A stretch of 64,000 bases of DNA from an uncultured Burkholderiales bacterium. GTDB lineage: Bacteria > Pseudomonadota > Gammaproteobacteria > Burkholderiales > Burkholderiaceae_C. The stretch covers positions 29,379 to 93,378 of the forward strand of contig CALMYH010000054.1 in the NCBI GenBank assembly GCA_937873395.1. Direction: 5' to 3'. Shown piece by piece: positions 1-9,019 of this stretch. The position numbers and the translations under genes were made by a program. Below the pieces are notes generated by a model. The model had not been told where the DNA came from. It made no database searches and worked only from the letters and a program-made list of their open reading frames with translations. The stretch's first letter is position 1. Every line of letters begins with the position of its first letter.

Positions 1-1103
1 ACGGGGTCACGCTGGTTCTGTCGGGCGACGTGCCACTGACCCGGGTCGAGACCCTGCAGGCACTGCTGGACCTGTGCGCGGGTGAGTACCTGGCCTTGCT
101 CACCCTGGAGATGACCGACCCCACCGGCTACGGGCGCATCGTGCGCAGTGCCGACGGTTCGGTGCAGGCCATCGTGGAGCAGAAGGACGCGAGCGAGGCG
201 CAGAAGGCCATCACCGAGATCTACAGCGGCATCATGGCGGTGCCCACGCGGCTGCTGCGCGGCTGGCTGGCGCGGCTGGACAACCGCAATGCACAGAACG
301 AGTACTACCTGACGGATGTCGTGAAGTCGGCCGTTGCTGACGGCCAGGGTGTCAAGGCCCACCGCATCCACGACGCGATTCAGGTGGCCGGCGTGAACAG
401 TCCGCTGCAGCTGGCCGAGCTGGAGCGTGCCCACCAGCGCCGCCAGGCGGAAAGCTTCATGGAGCAAGGGGTGCGCCTGGCCGATCCAGCCCGCTTCGAC
501 CTGCGCGGTGAACTGGTCTGCGGTCAGGATGTGGAGATCGACGTCAACTGTGTGTTCGAAGGCCGCGTGTTGCTGGGCCAGGGCGTGCGCATCGGGGCGA
601 ACTGTGTGATAGCCAACGCGCAGATCGACGACGGCGCGGTGATCCACCCTTTCACCCATATCGACGGCGAGAAGCTCGGGGTGCGCGTGGGCGCGGACGC
701 GCTGATCGGGCCGTTCGCCCGCCTGCGACCCGGCGCGCAGCTGGGACCTGAGGTCCACATCGGCAACTTCGTCGAAGTGAAGAACAGCACCCTGGCGGCC
801 GGCGCCAAGGCCAACCATCTGGCGTATCTGGGGGATGCCACCGTGGGCGAACGGGTGAACTACGGGGCCGGCAGCATCACCGCCAACTACGACGGCGCCA
901 ACAAGCACCGCACCGTCATCGAAGCCGACGTGCACGTGGGCAGCAACAGTGTGCTGGTCGCGCCTGTGACCATCGGCGCCGGCGGCACGGTCGGCGCCGG
1001 ATCGGTGATCACCAAGGACGCGCCGGCCGGTGCCCTGTCGGTCTCGCGCGGCAAGCCCTTCACCGTGCCGGACTGGAAACGCCCCGCCAAAAAGGCGGGT
1101 TGA
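1..1103 (+). CDS. glmU: Bifunctional UDP-GlcNAc pyrophosphorylase / GlcN-1-P acetyltransferase, 3' part
   Basis: GlmU makes UDP-N-acetylglucosamine for peptidoglycan and LPS: it acetylates glucosamine-1-phosphate and then attaches UMP. The reading frame is open from the window edge (first full codon at base 3) and begins just before the GDVPL segment, whose Asp binds Mg in the uridylyltransferase domain, so roughly 95 N-terminal residues are missing. The rest of the uridylyltransferase domain is present (for example NAQNEYYLTDVV), followed by a long left-handed beta-helix of hexapeptide repeats. The acetyltransferase active-site stretch NYGAGSITANYDGANKHRT is intact. The gene ends with a basic, Lys-rich tail. 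glmS, the preceding step of the pathway, lies 1.6 kb downstream. Confidence 0.97.
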   Translation, partial: GVTLVLSGDVPLTRVETLQALLDLCAGEYLALLTLEMTDPTGYGRIVRSADGSVQAIVEQKDASEAQKAITEIYSGIMAVPTRLLRGWLARLDNRNAQNEYYLTDVVKSAVADGQGVKAHRIHDAIQVAGVNSPLQLAELERAHQRRQAESFMEQGVRLADPARFDLRGELVCGQDVEIDVNCVFEGRVLLGQGVRIGANCVIANAQIDDGAVIHPFTHIDGEKLGVRVGADALIGPFARLRPGAQLGPEVHIGNFVEVKNSTLAAGAKANHLAYLGDATVGERVNYGAGSITANYDGANKHRTVIEADVHVGSNSVLVAPVTIGAGGTVGAGSVITKDAPAGALSVSRGKPFTVPDWKRPAKKAG

Positions 1104-1127
1104 ACCGGCCCACCGGGAGACCGGCTT

Positions 1128-1853
1128 TCAGTGGCGGGTTTCGCTGAACCCGCTGCGATCGAACCCGCCGCCGTCTGCGCCGGCCGGCGAGCCCAGGCCG
1201 GTCAACCGGCCCTTGCGCTCGAGCTCCATGAGGCCGCTCAGGCCCATGACTTCGGAGTCGCTGAACCCGGTCGCCGGATACAGGCGGTCGAAGTCCGACA
1301 TCTGGGATTCCAGTTGCTGACGCACGCTCTGGCGGTCTTCCCGCTCGCGCGGCTTGGGTCGGGGCAGTTCAGCCAGATTCAGCTGCTTGCGGAACTCGGC
1401 CGGCGAAGGCATGCGGTGGATGCCATTCTTGAGAAAGACGAAACGCACACCGGCCGACTTGAGGATGCGGTTCTTCATCTTGACCTGATGGGTCCTGGCC
1501 TTGGCGTTGCTCAGGTGGTATTGCTCGATGTCGAAGGCAAACATGGGTCGGCCATCTTCGCCACAGACGACAAAATCCACTTGCTGGCGCTGCAGCCGCT
1601 CTTCGGCCCGGCGGCGGTCACCCGCCTTGCGTATGGAGAGCATGTCCTTGAGCTTCATGTTGGGCAACACCACCTGGCCGGGAAACGTGTCCTGCAGGTA
1701 GTCGAGCATCTGGACCTGTTCGGTGCTCAGGATGCGCTCTGGTGTGTAGCGGTCATCGCGGCCGGACGGCACCCGGCGGTAGCGCTGGTACAGCCAGATG
1801 CCCGCAGCAGCCGCGACCAGGGCGGCAGTCAACGCAATCCACAGTGGCAGCAT
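1128..1853 (-). CDS. Membrane-anchored DUF2726 protein
   Basis: A 241-residue protein with one N-terminal membrane segment (about residues 4-22), a basic stretch, and then a DUF2726 domain (about 40-165) marked by FVVCGEDGRPMFAFDI and AGVRFVFLKNG. DUF2726 resembles restriction-endonuclease-like folds and is often joined to nucleic-acid enzymes; here it stands alone on a membrane anchor, facing the cytoplasm if the positive-inside rule holds. The C-terminal 80 residues are charged and of low complexity. It converges on glmU with only 24 bp between stop codons. Its function is unknown; the family call is fairly secure. Confidence 0.75.
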   Translation of the reverse strand: MLPLWIALTAALVAAAAGIWLYQRYRRVPSGRDDRYTPERILSTEQVQMLDYLQDTFPGQVVLPNMKLKDMLSIRKAGDRRRAEERLQRQQVDFVVCGEDGRPMFAFDIEQYHLSNAKARTHQVKMKNRILKSAGVRFVFLKNGIHRMPSPAEFRKQLNLAELPRPKPREREDRQSVRQQLESQMSDFDRLYPATGFSDSEVMGLSGLMELERKGRLTGLGSPAGADGGGFDRSGFSETRH

Positions 1854-1883
1854 GCAAGCTCCTTGGGGGTGTCAGGGTCCGGT

Positions 1884-2001
1884 ATCCGGACTTCTGTACG
1901 ACGGATGGACTCAGGGAGTTGTCGAAGAGGTCGCAAGAGTATCCAATTTTCTTCATCCAAGTCCATCCCCCGATCGTGTGATTTGTGACCCAAGTCCGGA
2001 T
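1884..2001. repeat. 10-bp inverted repeat in the intergenic region upstream of the DUF2726 gene
   Basis: ATCCGGACTT (1884-1893) and its exact reverse complement AAGTCCGGAT (1992-2001) flank about 98 bp that are less GC-rich than the surroundings. The region lies between the start of the DUF2726 gene and the stop of the lrp-type gene. It could be a pair of operator half-sites or a chance match; no protein is implied. Confidence 0.3.
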
Positions 2002-2061
2002 GACATGCCCTCCGATCGACCGACGGTGCAAAAAACCGGTTTCAGCGGTGGCGGGGGCTTG

Positions 2062-2547
2062 TCAGGCGGGCAGGGGCAGCCGCGGATCGAACTTGCTGCG
2101 TTTCAGGCTGAAGTAGGTCTTCACATTGCGCACGTTCAGGTCGGCGCTGAACAGCCGACGGGACAGGGCGAGGTAGGCCGGCATGTCGGTCGTGTGAACC
2201 ACCAGCACAAAGTCCGGCCCGGGGCTGACGCGGTAGCACTGCTGCACCGCCGGCTCGTCCAGCAGGCGCGACTCCAGGGCGTCCAGATGCTCGCTGCCCT
2301 GCCGATCGAGCGTCACCTCCACCAGCGCCGTCAGTCCGTGCCCGACGGCGGCGGCCATGCGGTCGGTGTGCAGGATGGCCACCTCGCGCTCGATCAAGCC
2401 GCGCTCCCTCAGCCGCCGCACACGGCGCAGGCAGGTGGCCGGCGACAGGTGGGCGGCCTCGGCAAGGGCCTGGTTGCTGCGGGATGCGTCGATCTGCAGC
2501 AGTTCCAGCAGTCGAAAATCGGCCTCGTCAAGTTGAAATTCGTTCAT
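2062..2547 (-). CDS. Lrp/AsnC family transcriptional regulator
   Basis: A 161-residue protein with the standard Lrp/AsnC plan: an N-terminal winged helix-turn-helix (about residues 5-55, with DASRSNQALAEAAHLSPATCLRRVRRL) and a C-terminal RAM/ligand-binding domain (about 65-150). Family members bind amino acids and act as dimers or octamers that wrap DNA. It is divergent from glmS, and the shared 160-bp spacer holds a 13-bp inverted repeat, so it probably represses itself and may control glmS. The exact effector cannot be read from sequence. Confidence 0.9.
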   Translation of the reverse strand: MNEFQLDEADFRLLELLQIDASRSNQALAEAAHLSPATCLRRVRRLRERGLIEREVAILHTDRMAAAVGHGLTALVEVTLDRQGSEHLDALESRLLDEPAVQQCYRVSPGPDFVLVVHTTDMPAYLALSRRLFSADLNVRNVKTYFSLKRSKFDPRLPLPA

Positions 2548-2559
2548 TGTTTTCTATTT

Positions 2560-2637
2560 GATGAAACAAAACACCAACATCCTACTTGAATGACGGAATA
2601 GTGCGCATCTCTATAAACAACGAAGTTTTATTTCATC
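2560..2637. promoter_or_regulatory. Paired inverted operator candidate between the lrp-type gene and glmS
   Basis: GATGAAACAAAAC (2560-2572) is matched by GTTTTATTTCATC (2625-2637), its reverse complement at 12 of 13 positions. The two centres are about 65 bp apart, six helical turns, in a notably AT-rich stretch. TATAAA at 2612-2617 is a plausible -10 for glmS, although no -35 with normal spacing is clear. Spaced, phased sites suit an Lrp-type octamer. Confidence 0.5.
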
Positions 2638-2707
2638 CGAGGTGGCCTAGCATTGGCGTGCGTCGCCCGGATGGGTCCGGTCGCGTGCCTGCCTGGAGGG
2701 CTTGATC

Positions 2708-4567
2708 ATGTGTGGCATCGTCGCCGGAGTGTCCGGTCGCAACATCGTTCCTGTGCTGGTGCAGGGTCTGCAACGTCTGGAATACCGGGGGTACGACTCC
2801 TGCGGGGTCGCGGTGCATGCCCACGGGGCGCTCACCCGCGCGCGCAGCACAGCCCGCGTGGCCGAGCTGGCCCAGCAGGTGCAGACCGACGGCATCGGCA
2901 GCGGCACCGGCATCGCCCACACCCGCTGGGCCACCCACGGCGCGCCGGCGGTGCACAACGCCCACCCCCATTTCAGCCACGGCCCGGGCACCGCGTCGGG
3001 CGCGCCCGGACGGGTGGCCCTGGTGCACAACGGCATCATCGAGAACCACGACGAACTGCGGGCCGAGCTGCAGGCCCGCGGCTACGTGTTCGAGAGCCAG
3101 ACCGACACCGAGGTCATCGCCCACCTGGTCGATGCCCATTATGACGGCGACATCTTTGCCGCCCTGCAGTCGGCGGTGGCGCGGCTGCACGGGGCCTACG
3201 CGCTGGCCGTGTTCCACAAGGACGAGCCGCTCCGCGTGGTCGGTGCCCGCGCCGGATCTCCCCTGGTGCTGGGGGTCGGCGAGGGCGGCGCGGAGCACTT
3301 CCTGGCCAGCGACGCCATGGCCCTGGCCGGTGTGACCGACCAGATCGTCTACCTCGAAGAAGGTGACCTGGTCGACCTGCAGCTGGGTCGCTACTGGATC
3401 ACCGACGCGCGTGGCCGAAGCCACGAACCGGACCAGCGACCGGTGCGCACGGTGCAGGCCCACAGCGGCGCGGCCGAACTGGGCCCCTACCGGCACTACA
3501 TGCAGAAGGAAATCTTCGAGCAGCCGCGCGCCATTGCCGACACGCTCGAAGGCATCGAAGGCATCACCCCCGAACTGTTCGGCGATGGCGCCTACCGCGT
3601 CTTCAAGGACATCGACCAGGTGCTGATCCTGGCCTGCGGCACCAGCTACTACAGCGGCTGCGCGGCCAAGTACTGGCTGGAGTCCGTGGCCCGCATCCCG
3701 ACGCAGGTCGAGGTGGCCAGCGAGTACCGCTACCGCACCAGCGTGCCCAACCCGCGCACCCTGGTGGTCACCATCAGCCAGAGCGGCGAGACGGCCGACA
3801 CCCTGGCCGCCCTGCGCCACGCCCAGGGCCTGGGCATGACCCAGACCCTGACCATCTGCAACGTGGCCACCAGCGCCATGGTCCGCGAATGCAAGCTGGC
3901 CTACATCACACGGGCCGGAGTGGAGATCGGGGTCGCTTCGACCAAGGCCTTCACCACCCAGCTGGCCGGCCTGTTCCTGCTCACGTTGGCGCTGGCGCAG
4001 GTGCGCGGGCACCTGTCCGACGAACAGGAGGCCAGGTACATCAGGGAAATGCGCCACCTGCCGGTGGCCCTGCAGGCGGTACTCGCACTCGAACCCCAGG
4101 TCATCAGCTGGGCCGAAGACTTCGCCCGCATGGAGAACGCCCTGTTCCTGGGGCGAGGCCTGCACTATCCGATCGCGCTGGAAGGCGCGCTCAAGCTCAA
4201 GGAAATCAGCTACATCCACGCCGAGGCCTACCCGGCCGGGGAGCTCAAGCACGGCCCGCTGGCCCTGGTGACCAGCGCCATGCCGGTGGTGACGGTGGCG
4301 CCCAACGACGCGCTGCTGGAAAAGCTCAAGAGCAACATGCAGGAGGTGCGCGCGCGCGGCGGCGTGCTCTACGTGCTGGCCGACGCCGACACCCGCATCG
4401 GCAGCAGCGAAGGCGTGAACGTCATCCGCATGCCCGAGCACTACGGCGCGCTCTCACCCATCCTGCACGTGGTGCCGCTGCAGCTGCTGGCCTACCACAC
4501 GGCCCTGGCCAAGGGCACCGATGTCGACAAGCCGCGCAACCTGGCCAAGAGCGTGACGGTGGAGTGA
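2708..4567 (+). CDS. glmS: Glutamine-fructose-6-phosphate aminotransferase (isomerizing)
   Basis: GlmS makes glucosamine-6-phosphate from fructose-6-phosphate and glutamine, the first step of the hexosamine pathway. The start is fixed by chemistry: Met-Cys-Gly-Ile must begin the protein so that, after Met removal, Cys becomes the N-terminal nucleophile. An in-frame TTG six bases upstream is therefore rejected. GGAGGG lies seven bases before the ATG. The protein has 619 residues: a class-II glutamine amidotransferase domain (1 to about 240, with HTRWATHG and HNGIIEN) and two SIS sugar-isomerase domains ([26 protein letters not shown]) ending in the conserved [10 protein letters not shown] GlmS ribozyme is not expected in this group, and none is apparent in the leader. 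Confidence 0.98.
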   Translation: MCGIVAGVSGRNIVPVLVQGLQRLEYRGYDSCGVAVHAHGALTRARSTARVAELAQQVQTDGIGSGTGIAHTRWATHGAPAVHNAHPHFSHGPGTASGAPGRVALVHNGIIENHDELRAELQARGYVFESQTDTEVIAHLVDAHYDGDIFAALQSAVARLHGAYALAVFHKDEPLRVVGARAGSPLVLGVGEGGAEHFLASDAMALAGVTDQIVYLEEGDLVDLQLGRYWITDARGRSHEPDQRPVRTVQAHSGAAELGPYRHYMQKEIFEQPRAIADTLEGIEGITPELFGDGAYRVFKDIDQVLILACGTSYYSGCAAKYWLESVARIPTQVEVASEYRYRTSVPNPRTLVVTISQSGETADTLAALRHAQGLGMTQTLTICNVATSAMVRECKLAYITRAGVEIGVASTKAFTTQLAGLFLLTLALAQVRGHLSDEQEARYIREMRHLPVALQAVLALEPQVISWAEDFARMENALFLGRGLHYPIALEGALKLKEISYIHAEAYPAGELKHGPLALVTSAMPVVTVAPNDALLEKLKSNMQEVRARGGVLYVLADADTRIGSSEGVNVIRMPEHYGALSPILHVVPLQLLAYHTALAKGTDVDKPRNLAKSVTVE

Positions 4568-4607
4568 GGAGCCGTGGATCGGTTCACCAATCGTGGTTGT
4601 GACACCT

Positions 4608-6188
4608 TCAGCCCTTGAGCTGAAGCTCGCCGAATCCCGATGGCCTCGGGTGTCGGGGCAGGTGCACAAAGAATGTCGATCCTTCGCCCGGGCGGGACTC
4701 GGCCCAGATTTTTCCCCCATGGGCCTGCACGATGCGTCTGCACATGGCCAGCCCGATGCCGTCGCCCTGAATGCTGTTGTCCGCCACGGCCCGGGAGAAC
4801 ATGGCGAAGATGGCGTCCTGCTGGTGGCCTGCGAAGCCGCACCCGGTGTCGCGCAGGAACACGGTCCAGCCCTCCGGAGTCTCCTTCGCACCAAACTCCA
4901 GTTCGATCACGGGCCGCATCTGTGAGTACTTGAACGCGTTGTCCAGCAGGTTGCTCCACACGTCGCGGATCAGCACCGGATCGGCGTGCACCACCGGCAG
5001 GTCCGAAAGCCCGCAGGAGGTGAAAACACTTGAAGGAAACGATGACGCGGCTTCGCCGAGGCACTCCGAGACGAGCGAAGGCAGGTCTACGGACGACGGA
5101 TGGATGCCGTTTCTGCCCATCCGGCAAAAAGCCAGTATCCCCTCGATCAGGTGCTGAAGCCGGATGCCTGCGGCAATCACCTTGTCGGCATAGGCCATGG
5201 CCTGGTCAGCGTCGCCGCTGGCCATGAGTTGCCTGGTGATCTCGGCATAGCTGACCATATGGCGCACAGGTTTTTTCAGGTCGTGCGACAGGGCATGTGA
5301 GAAGGCCTCCAGCGACCGATTCGCTTCCTCAAGGTGTTGTGTACGCTCATGCACCATGGATTGCAGCCTCTCGTTGGTCTGCCGCTTCTGTTCGATCAGC
5401 TCCCGGTACACGGAGACGTCCTGCACCGTCCACGTCTCCGGCGGGCGGTAGCCTTGCTGCAGTGGTACAGGCAGCGCCCGGCAGCGTACCCATCGTCGCT
5501 TCCCTTTGGCCGTGATGATCGGTAGCTCGAGATCGATGGCTTTCCCGGACTGCAGGTGTTGCCGGGTCATCAGTGGCACATGCTGTCTCACCCCCCGATC
5601 GATGAATGTGGTCAGAAAGTCAATGGAGCCACGTACAACCGATCGTTCGATATCCAGGAGATCACACACTTCGACCGACCACTCCAGCTCGCCTTCCTTT
5701 TCCGTCTGGGCGATGCGCCCGAGCCTGGCCAGCGCCTGGGCCTCCTGAAGCTGATGCTGAAGTCGGCGGTTGGATTGCTCGAGGGCCCGCTTTTCCGTCA
5801 CGTCGCTCTGAATCGAGAAGTAGGCGACAGTCGCGCCCTGGTGGTCTCGAATGGGCTCGATGTTGAGCAGCGCTACGTAGGCTTCACCGCTCTTTCGGTA
5901 GTTGATGATCTCCACGCCAACCACCGATTGCCCTGCCCTGAGTTTCTCGCCCATGGCAGCAGCCACGCGCTTGTCCGTCAGTGGGCCGCTGAGCACCGCC
6001 CCTGCCTTCTGCCCGCGCACTTCGTCCAGGGTCCAACCCGTGACAGCCGTGTAGGTCCGGTTGACCCAGTTCACCCGCTGATCTCGGTCGGTGATCACCA
6101 CCATGTTGCCACTCTGCTCTACGATCCGCTCGAGGATCAGGAGCCATGAAGTCAGTTCATCGAAATCATCGTTTGCTGTCAGCACCAT
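4608..6188 (-). CDS. Cytoplasmic PAS-domain sensor histidine kinase
   Basis: A soluble kinase with no membrane segment. A PAS domain (about residues 12-125; VITDRDQRVNWVNRTYTAVTGW) is followed by a PAS-like domain (about 145-260), a short coiled coil, a HisKA dimerisation domain with phospho-acceptor His in SHDLKKPVR, and a HATPase domain with N-box DNLLDNAFKYS-like, G1 DTGCGF and G2 GDGIGLAMCRR motifs. I start at the internal ATG, which AAGGAG closely precedes; a longer frame from 6245 adds residues coded by rare AGG, ATA and CCA codons and has no ribosome site. The neighbouring divergent Crp/Fnr regulator and Aer-like receptor suggest a redox or oxygen signal, but no cognate response regulator is adjacent. 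Ligand unknown. Confidence 0.85.
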   Translation of the reverse strand: MVLTANDDFDELTSWLLILERIVEQSGNMVVITDRDQRVNWVNRTYTAVTGWTLDEVRGQKAGAVLSGPLTDKRVAAAMGEKLRAGQSVVGVEIINYRKSGEAYVALLNIEPIRDHQGATVAYFSIQSDVTEKRALEQSNRRLQHQLQEAQALARLGRIAQTEKEGELEWSVEVCDLLDIERSVVRGSIDFLTTFIDRGVRQHVPLMTRQHLQSGKAIDLELPIITAKGKRRWVRCRALPVPLQQGYRPPETWTVQDVSVYRELIEQKRQTNERLQSMVHERTQHLEEANRSLEAFSHALSHDLKKPVRHMVSYAEITRQLMASGDADQAMAYADKVIAAGIRLQHLIEGILAFCRMGRNGIHPSSVDLPSLVSECLGEAASSFPSSVFTSCGLSDLPVVHADPVLIRDVWSNLLDNAFKYSQMRPVIELEFGAKETPEGWTVFLRDTGCGFAGHQQDAIFAMFSRAVADNSIQGDGIGLAMCRRIVQAHGGKIWAESRPGEGSTFFVHLPRHPRPSGFGELQLKG

Positions 6189-6308
6189 CAACTCCTTGGC
6201 GGCCGGAAGTTGGCGTGCGGCGGGTGGTATCCTGCGCGGCGCCATAGCAGGGGGCTAACAACATCATCGGCGCTTGAAAGAGGAATCTGGCTGGAGAATC
6301 GCAGTCGA

Positions 6309-6324
6309 TGTGATCGGCCTCACA
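6309..6324. promoter_or_regulatory. Perfect CRP-type operator
   Basis: TGTGA-TCGGCC-TCACA matches the CRP consensus half-sites at 10 of 10 positions with the required six-base spacer. It sits between the PAS kinase gene and the Crp/Fnr regulator gene, about 140 bp before the latter. Either the neighbouring regulator or a global CRP could bind. Confidence 0.6.
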
Positions 6325-6361
6325 AAGCACGAGAGTGGCTGCAGGGTTTCATCGTTCAGGC

Positions 6362-6381
6362 TTGCATGAAAATGCATGCAA
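6362..6381. promoter_or_regulatory. Perfect 7-6-7 palindrome before the Crp/Fnr gene
   Basis: TTGCATG, a six-base spacer, then CATGCAA: perfect 7-bp arms, ending about 84 bp before the start codon. The N6 spacing is that of the Crp family, though the half-site is not the classical TGTGA. It could be an autoregulatory operator or the site of an unrelated dimeric regulator. Confidence 0.45.
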
Positions 6382-6464
6382 TTTTCTGTTCCGGTGGCCG
6401 AGGTGGCGAACGGAACATGACCCGACGCCTGCCTGTGTCGTTCTCCTCCTAGCGTGCACAAGAG

Positions 6465-7142
6465 ATGACCTCGCCACGTGATTTGAAACCTGACTGTGAT
6501 CGCTGCCTGAACAAGGGACATTGCCTGTTTCAGTCTCTGCCTCCTGCCGTTCTTTCGCACATCGTGGAACTTGCCCACAAGCCAGGGGATGAGCTGGAGG
6601 TACAAGGCGACTTCTGGAACACCTTGGGGGTCATCAAGGTCGGGCAGGTCAAGGGTTCGCGCGCCAATGCGCTGAACAAAAGCAAGGCGGTGGTTTTCCT
6701 GGGTCGTGGGCGCCCGGTGGGGCTGGGCAGCGCATTTGGTCACCGTTCCCAGCTGACGCTGGTGGCCATCACATCCGTGCGGGTCTGTTGCATGGATGCG
6801 AATCTGGTCCGGACGCTGGCCATGCCTGACGCGGAGTTCAGGAAAGCACTCCAGGACACCGCCGGCAGCTTCGTGAACTGTCTGACCGACTGGTCACGTG
6901 TCCTGCGCGAAGACGAGTTTGCACTCAAGCTCTACTATGCGCTGCACCTCATTGCGACCGAAGGTCGAAGCGCCTCGTTCACCATGCCAAGCCACGCCGA
7001 GCTGGCCGACTTGTTGGGGTCCCGGCGCGAAACCATCGGTCGTCATCTCACGGCCATGGTTGGAGAAGGCCGACTGGAGCGGAGGGACCGCCGGCATTTT
7101 GTGCTGGTCAGCGACGTGGCGATCCCGTCTTCCGCCGGGTGA
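6465..7142 (+). CDS. Crp/Fnr family regulator with FNR-type iron-sulfur cysteines
   Basis: A 225-residue regulator. Three N-terminal cysteines (C11, C14, C20) have exactly the C-x2-C-x5-C spacing of FNR C20/C23/C29, and C108/C109 fall in a TSVRVCC strand that lines up with FNR C122, so a [4Fe-4S] oxygen-sensing cluster is likely. The beta-roll spans about 30-125, the dimerisation helix about 125-160 and the winged helix about 165-215. The reading helix contains RRETIGR (188-193 region), which matches the CRP pattern RETVGR rather than the FNR pattern ETISR. Sites of CRP type lie on both sides of the gene. The ribosome site is weak. It probably controls the neighbouring receptor and kinase; the target set is inferred. 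Confidence 0.85.
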   Translation: MTSPRDLKPDCDRCLNKGHCLFQSLPPAVLSHIVELAHKPGDELEVQGDFWNTLGVIKVGQVKGSRANALNKSKAVVFLGRGRPVGLGSAFGHRSQLTLVAITSVRVCCMDANLVRTLAMPDAEFRKALQDTAGSFVNCLTDWSRVLREDEFALKLYYALHLIATEGRSASFTMPSHAELADLLGSRRETIGRHLTAMVGEGRLERRDRRHFVLVSDVAIPSSAG

Positions 7143-7149
7143 GGGCCAC

Positions 7150-7168
7150 GGGGTGTCGGCCACACCCC
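7150..7168 (+). terminator. Hairpin just after the Crp/Fnr gene
   Basis: GGGGTGT and ACACCCC form a perfect 7-bp stem with a five-base loop, starting eight bases after the stop codon. No T-run follows, so intrinsic termination is uncertain; it may only protect the 3' end of the message. Confidence 0.35.
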
Positions 7169-7174
7169 TCTGAA

Positions 7175-7190
7175 TGTGCGCTCGCTCACA
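7175..7190. promoter_or_regulatory. CRP-type operator before the Aer-like gene
   Basis: TGTGC-GCTCGC-TCACA matches CRP half-sites at 9 of 10 positions with a six-base spacer, about 130 bp before the chemoreceptor start. Together with the perfect site at 6309-6324 it brackets the Crp/Fnr gene. Confidence 0.5.
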
Positions 7191-7232
7191 TGGCGTGCAT
7201 TTGGCGGTGAATGCCCCGCTTTTCCTGCTTTT

Positions 7233-7251
7233 GCCGATTATCGGCATGCCG
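7233..7251. promoter_or_regulatory. Two overlapping palindromes in the receptor leader
   Basis: GCCGAT-T-ATCGGC (7233-7245) overlaps CGGCATGCCG (7242-7251). The first resembles the -10 of flagellar sigma-28 promoters (GCCGATAA), but no TAAA -35 occurs at the right distance. A dimeric-protein site or alternative RNA hairpins are possible. Confidence 0.3.
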
Positions 7252-7318
7252 AAGATGCCTGGCAGGCAGATCGGAAGTCGATCGCCGGAGACTCTTGATT
7301 TCAAGAAAAGGACGGCGC

Positions 7319-8857
7319 ATGCGAAACAACCAACCCGTGACCCAGCGCGAGTACCCCCTGGGTGATGACATGACTCTCATGTCCACCACAGACACTCGAA
7401 GCCATCTGACCTATGCCAATGCGGCCTTCATCGAAGTCAGTGGTTTCGAACAGAGCGAACTGATGGGGCAGCCGCACAATCTGGTCAGACACCCAGACAT
7501 GCCAACGCAGGCCTTTGCGGACATGTGGCAGACCTTGAAGGCGGGAAGGTCGTGGACTGCGCTGGTGAAAAATCGCCGCAAGAACGGGGATCATTACTGG
7601 GTCCGCGCAAATGCAACCCCCGTCAAGCGCCAGGGGGTCACGATCGGTTACATGTCGGTGCGGACGAAGCCGTCTTCGGAGGAAGTCGCGGCGGCAGAGA
7701 AGCTGTATGCCGAATTCCGCAGCGGGAGAGTGTCGGGCCTCGCTTTTCATCAAGGCCTCGTGGTTCGCACAGGCGCGCTCCGATGGATGTCGGCCCTGCA
7801 GCTTCTTCCCACGCCATGGCGTGTGCGGCTGGGCATCCTGGGCCTGGTGTCGGCCAGCGCCGCCGGATCGGCATGGCTGAGCGCAAGCCTGCTTGCTGTT
7901 CTTGCCGTGTCCGGGATCGCAGGGCTGCTGGCGTGCTGGTGGATCGAAAGCCAGGTCACTTCGCCTCTGAAGACCATCCTGCGCAACGCCGAGCTGATCG
8001 CGGCCGGCCAATCTGTGGTCATGGCACCGATGGACCGGGTGGACGATATCGGCATGCTCGCTCGGGCCATCAATCAGGCGGGGCTCAACCTCCGTTCCTT
8101 GCTGGACGATGTTTCCCAGCAAGTGACGGGCATACAGGTGGCCAGCACCGAGATCGCCCAGGGCAACACCGACCTGAGTGCTCGCACGGAGCAGTCGGCG
8201 GCCAGTCTGGAGCAAACGGCGGCCAGCATGGCTCAGATGAATGCTTCCGTGGCCAACAACGCCGAACGTACCCACGAAGCGGAAAGGCTGGCCCGACAAG
8301 CGAGCACCGCAGCCGAACATGGACGCCACGAGTTTTCGGATGTCGCAGAGACCATGTCCAGCATCCAGGAGAGCAGCAAAAGGATCTCGGAGATCACGTC
8401 GCTGATCGATGGTATCGCCTTCCAGACCAACATCCTGGCGCTGAATGCTGCGGTGGAAGCGGCACGTGCCGGTGAACAGGGTCGCGGGTTTGCGGTGGTG
8501 GCCGCCGAGGTGCGCAACCTGGCTCAGAGAAGTGCCGCGGCGGCCAAGGACATCAAGAGCCTGATAGACGACAGCGGCGAGAAAGTTCGACGCGGCAGTG
8601 CACTGATTGACAAGGTCGGTCAAACCATGACGCAGATCGTGGTTGGCGTACAGAGGGTTTCCGGACTGATCGACGAGGTATCCAGCGCGACCAGAGAGCA
8701 GGCCGACGGCATCTCGCAGGTCGATACGGCCATCACCCAGCTGGATCAGACCACCCAGCAAAATGCCGCGCTGGTCGAACAGTCGGCGGCCGCTGCAGGC
8801 AGTCTCAAGCAACAGGCGGTACGCCTTGGGGAGGCGGTGCGAGCCTTCAGGGCCTAG
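7319..8857 (+). CDS. Aer-like aerotaxis chemoreceptor (PAS-MCP)
   Basis: 512 residues, close to E. coli Aer (506). An N-terminal PAS domain (about 10-115; [16 protein letters not shown]-like, [29 protein letters not shown]) resembles the FAD-binding sensor of Aer and senses redox from the cytoplasm. A central hydrophobic hairpin (about 165-210) anchors it; a HAMP-like region and the cytoplasmic signalling domain follow, with the hairpin tip [31 protein letters not shown]-like. There is no C-terminal CheR-tethering pentapeptide, as in Aer. The ATG chosen has AAAAGGA six bases upstream; a longer frame lacks conservation. It follows an FNR-like regulator, supporting an oxygen/energy-taxis role. 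Confidence 0.88.
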   Translation: MRNNQPVTQREYPLGDDMTLMSTTDTRSHLTYANAAFIEVSGFEQSELMGQPHNLVRHPDMPTQAFADMWQTLKAGRSWTALVKNRRKNGDHYWVRANATPVKRQGVTIGYMSVRTKPSSEEVAAAEKLYAEFRSGRVSGLAFHQGLVVRTGALRWMSALQLLPTPWRVRLGILGLVSASAAGSAWLSASLLAVLAVSGIAGLLACWWIESQVTSPLKTILRNAELIAAGQSVVMAPMDRVDDIGMLARAINQAGLNLRSLLDDVSQQVTGIQVASTEIAQGNTDLSARTEQSAASLEQTAASMAQMNASVANNAERTHEAERLARQASTAAEHGRHEFSDVAETMSSIQESSKRISEITSLIDGIAFQTNILALNAAVEAARAGEQGRGFAVVAAEVRNLAQRSAAAAKDIKSLIDDSGEKVRRGSALIDKVGQTMTQIVVGVQRVSGLIDEVSSATREQADGISQVDTAITQLDQTTQQNAALVEQSAAAAGSLKQQAVRLGEAVRAFRA

Positions 8858-9019
8858 TGGCCGGACCAGAAGCCGTTTCTCGCGCCGGGCAGTGGGGCCG
8901 GGTCAGTTGCCTCGTCCGGTCACGCTCACCGCAAGGGCTGCCGTCCGGGGCATTGGGCTGTCTGCCCTTCAGTGGCAGAATGGAACAGAACCCTTTGTTT
9001 TTTCCTCGGCCTGTCACCC

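Noticed and set aside
2702-2707. TTG start six bases upstream of the glmS ATG
   Set aside because: GlmS needs Cys directly after the initiator Met; the longer start would bury the nucleophile.
7233-7240. Sigma-28 promoter for the Aer-like receptor
   Set aside because: GCCGATTA resembles the -10, but no TAAA-type -35 occurs at the required distance; the sequence is better explained as part of a palindrome.
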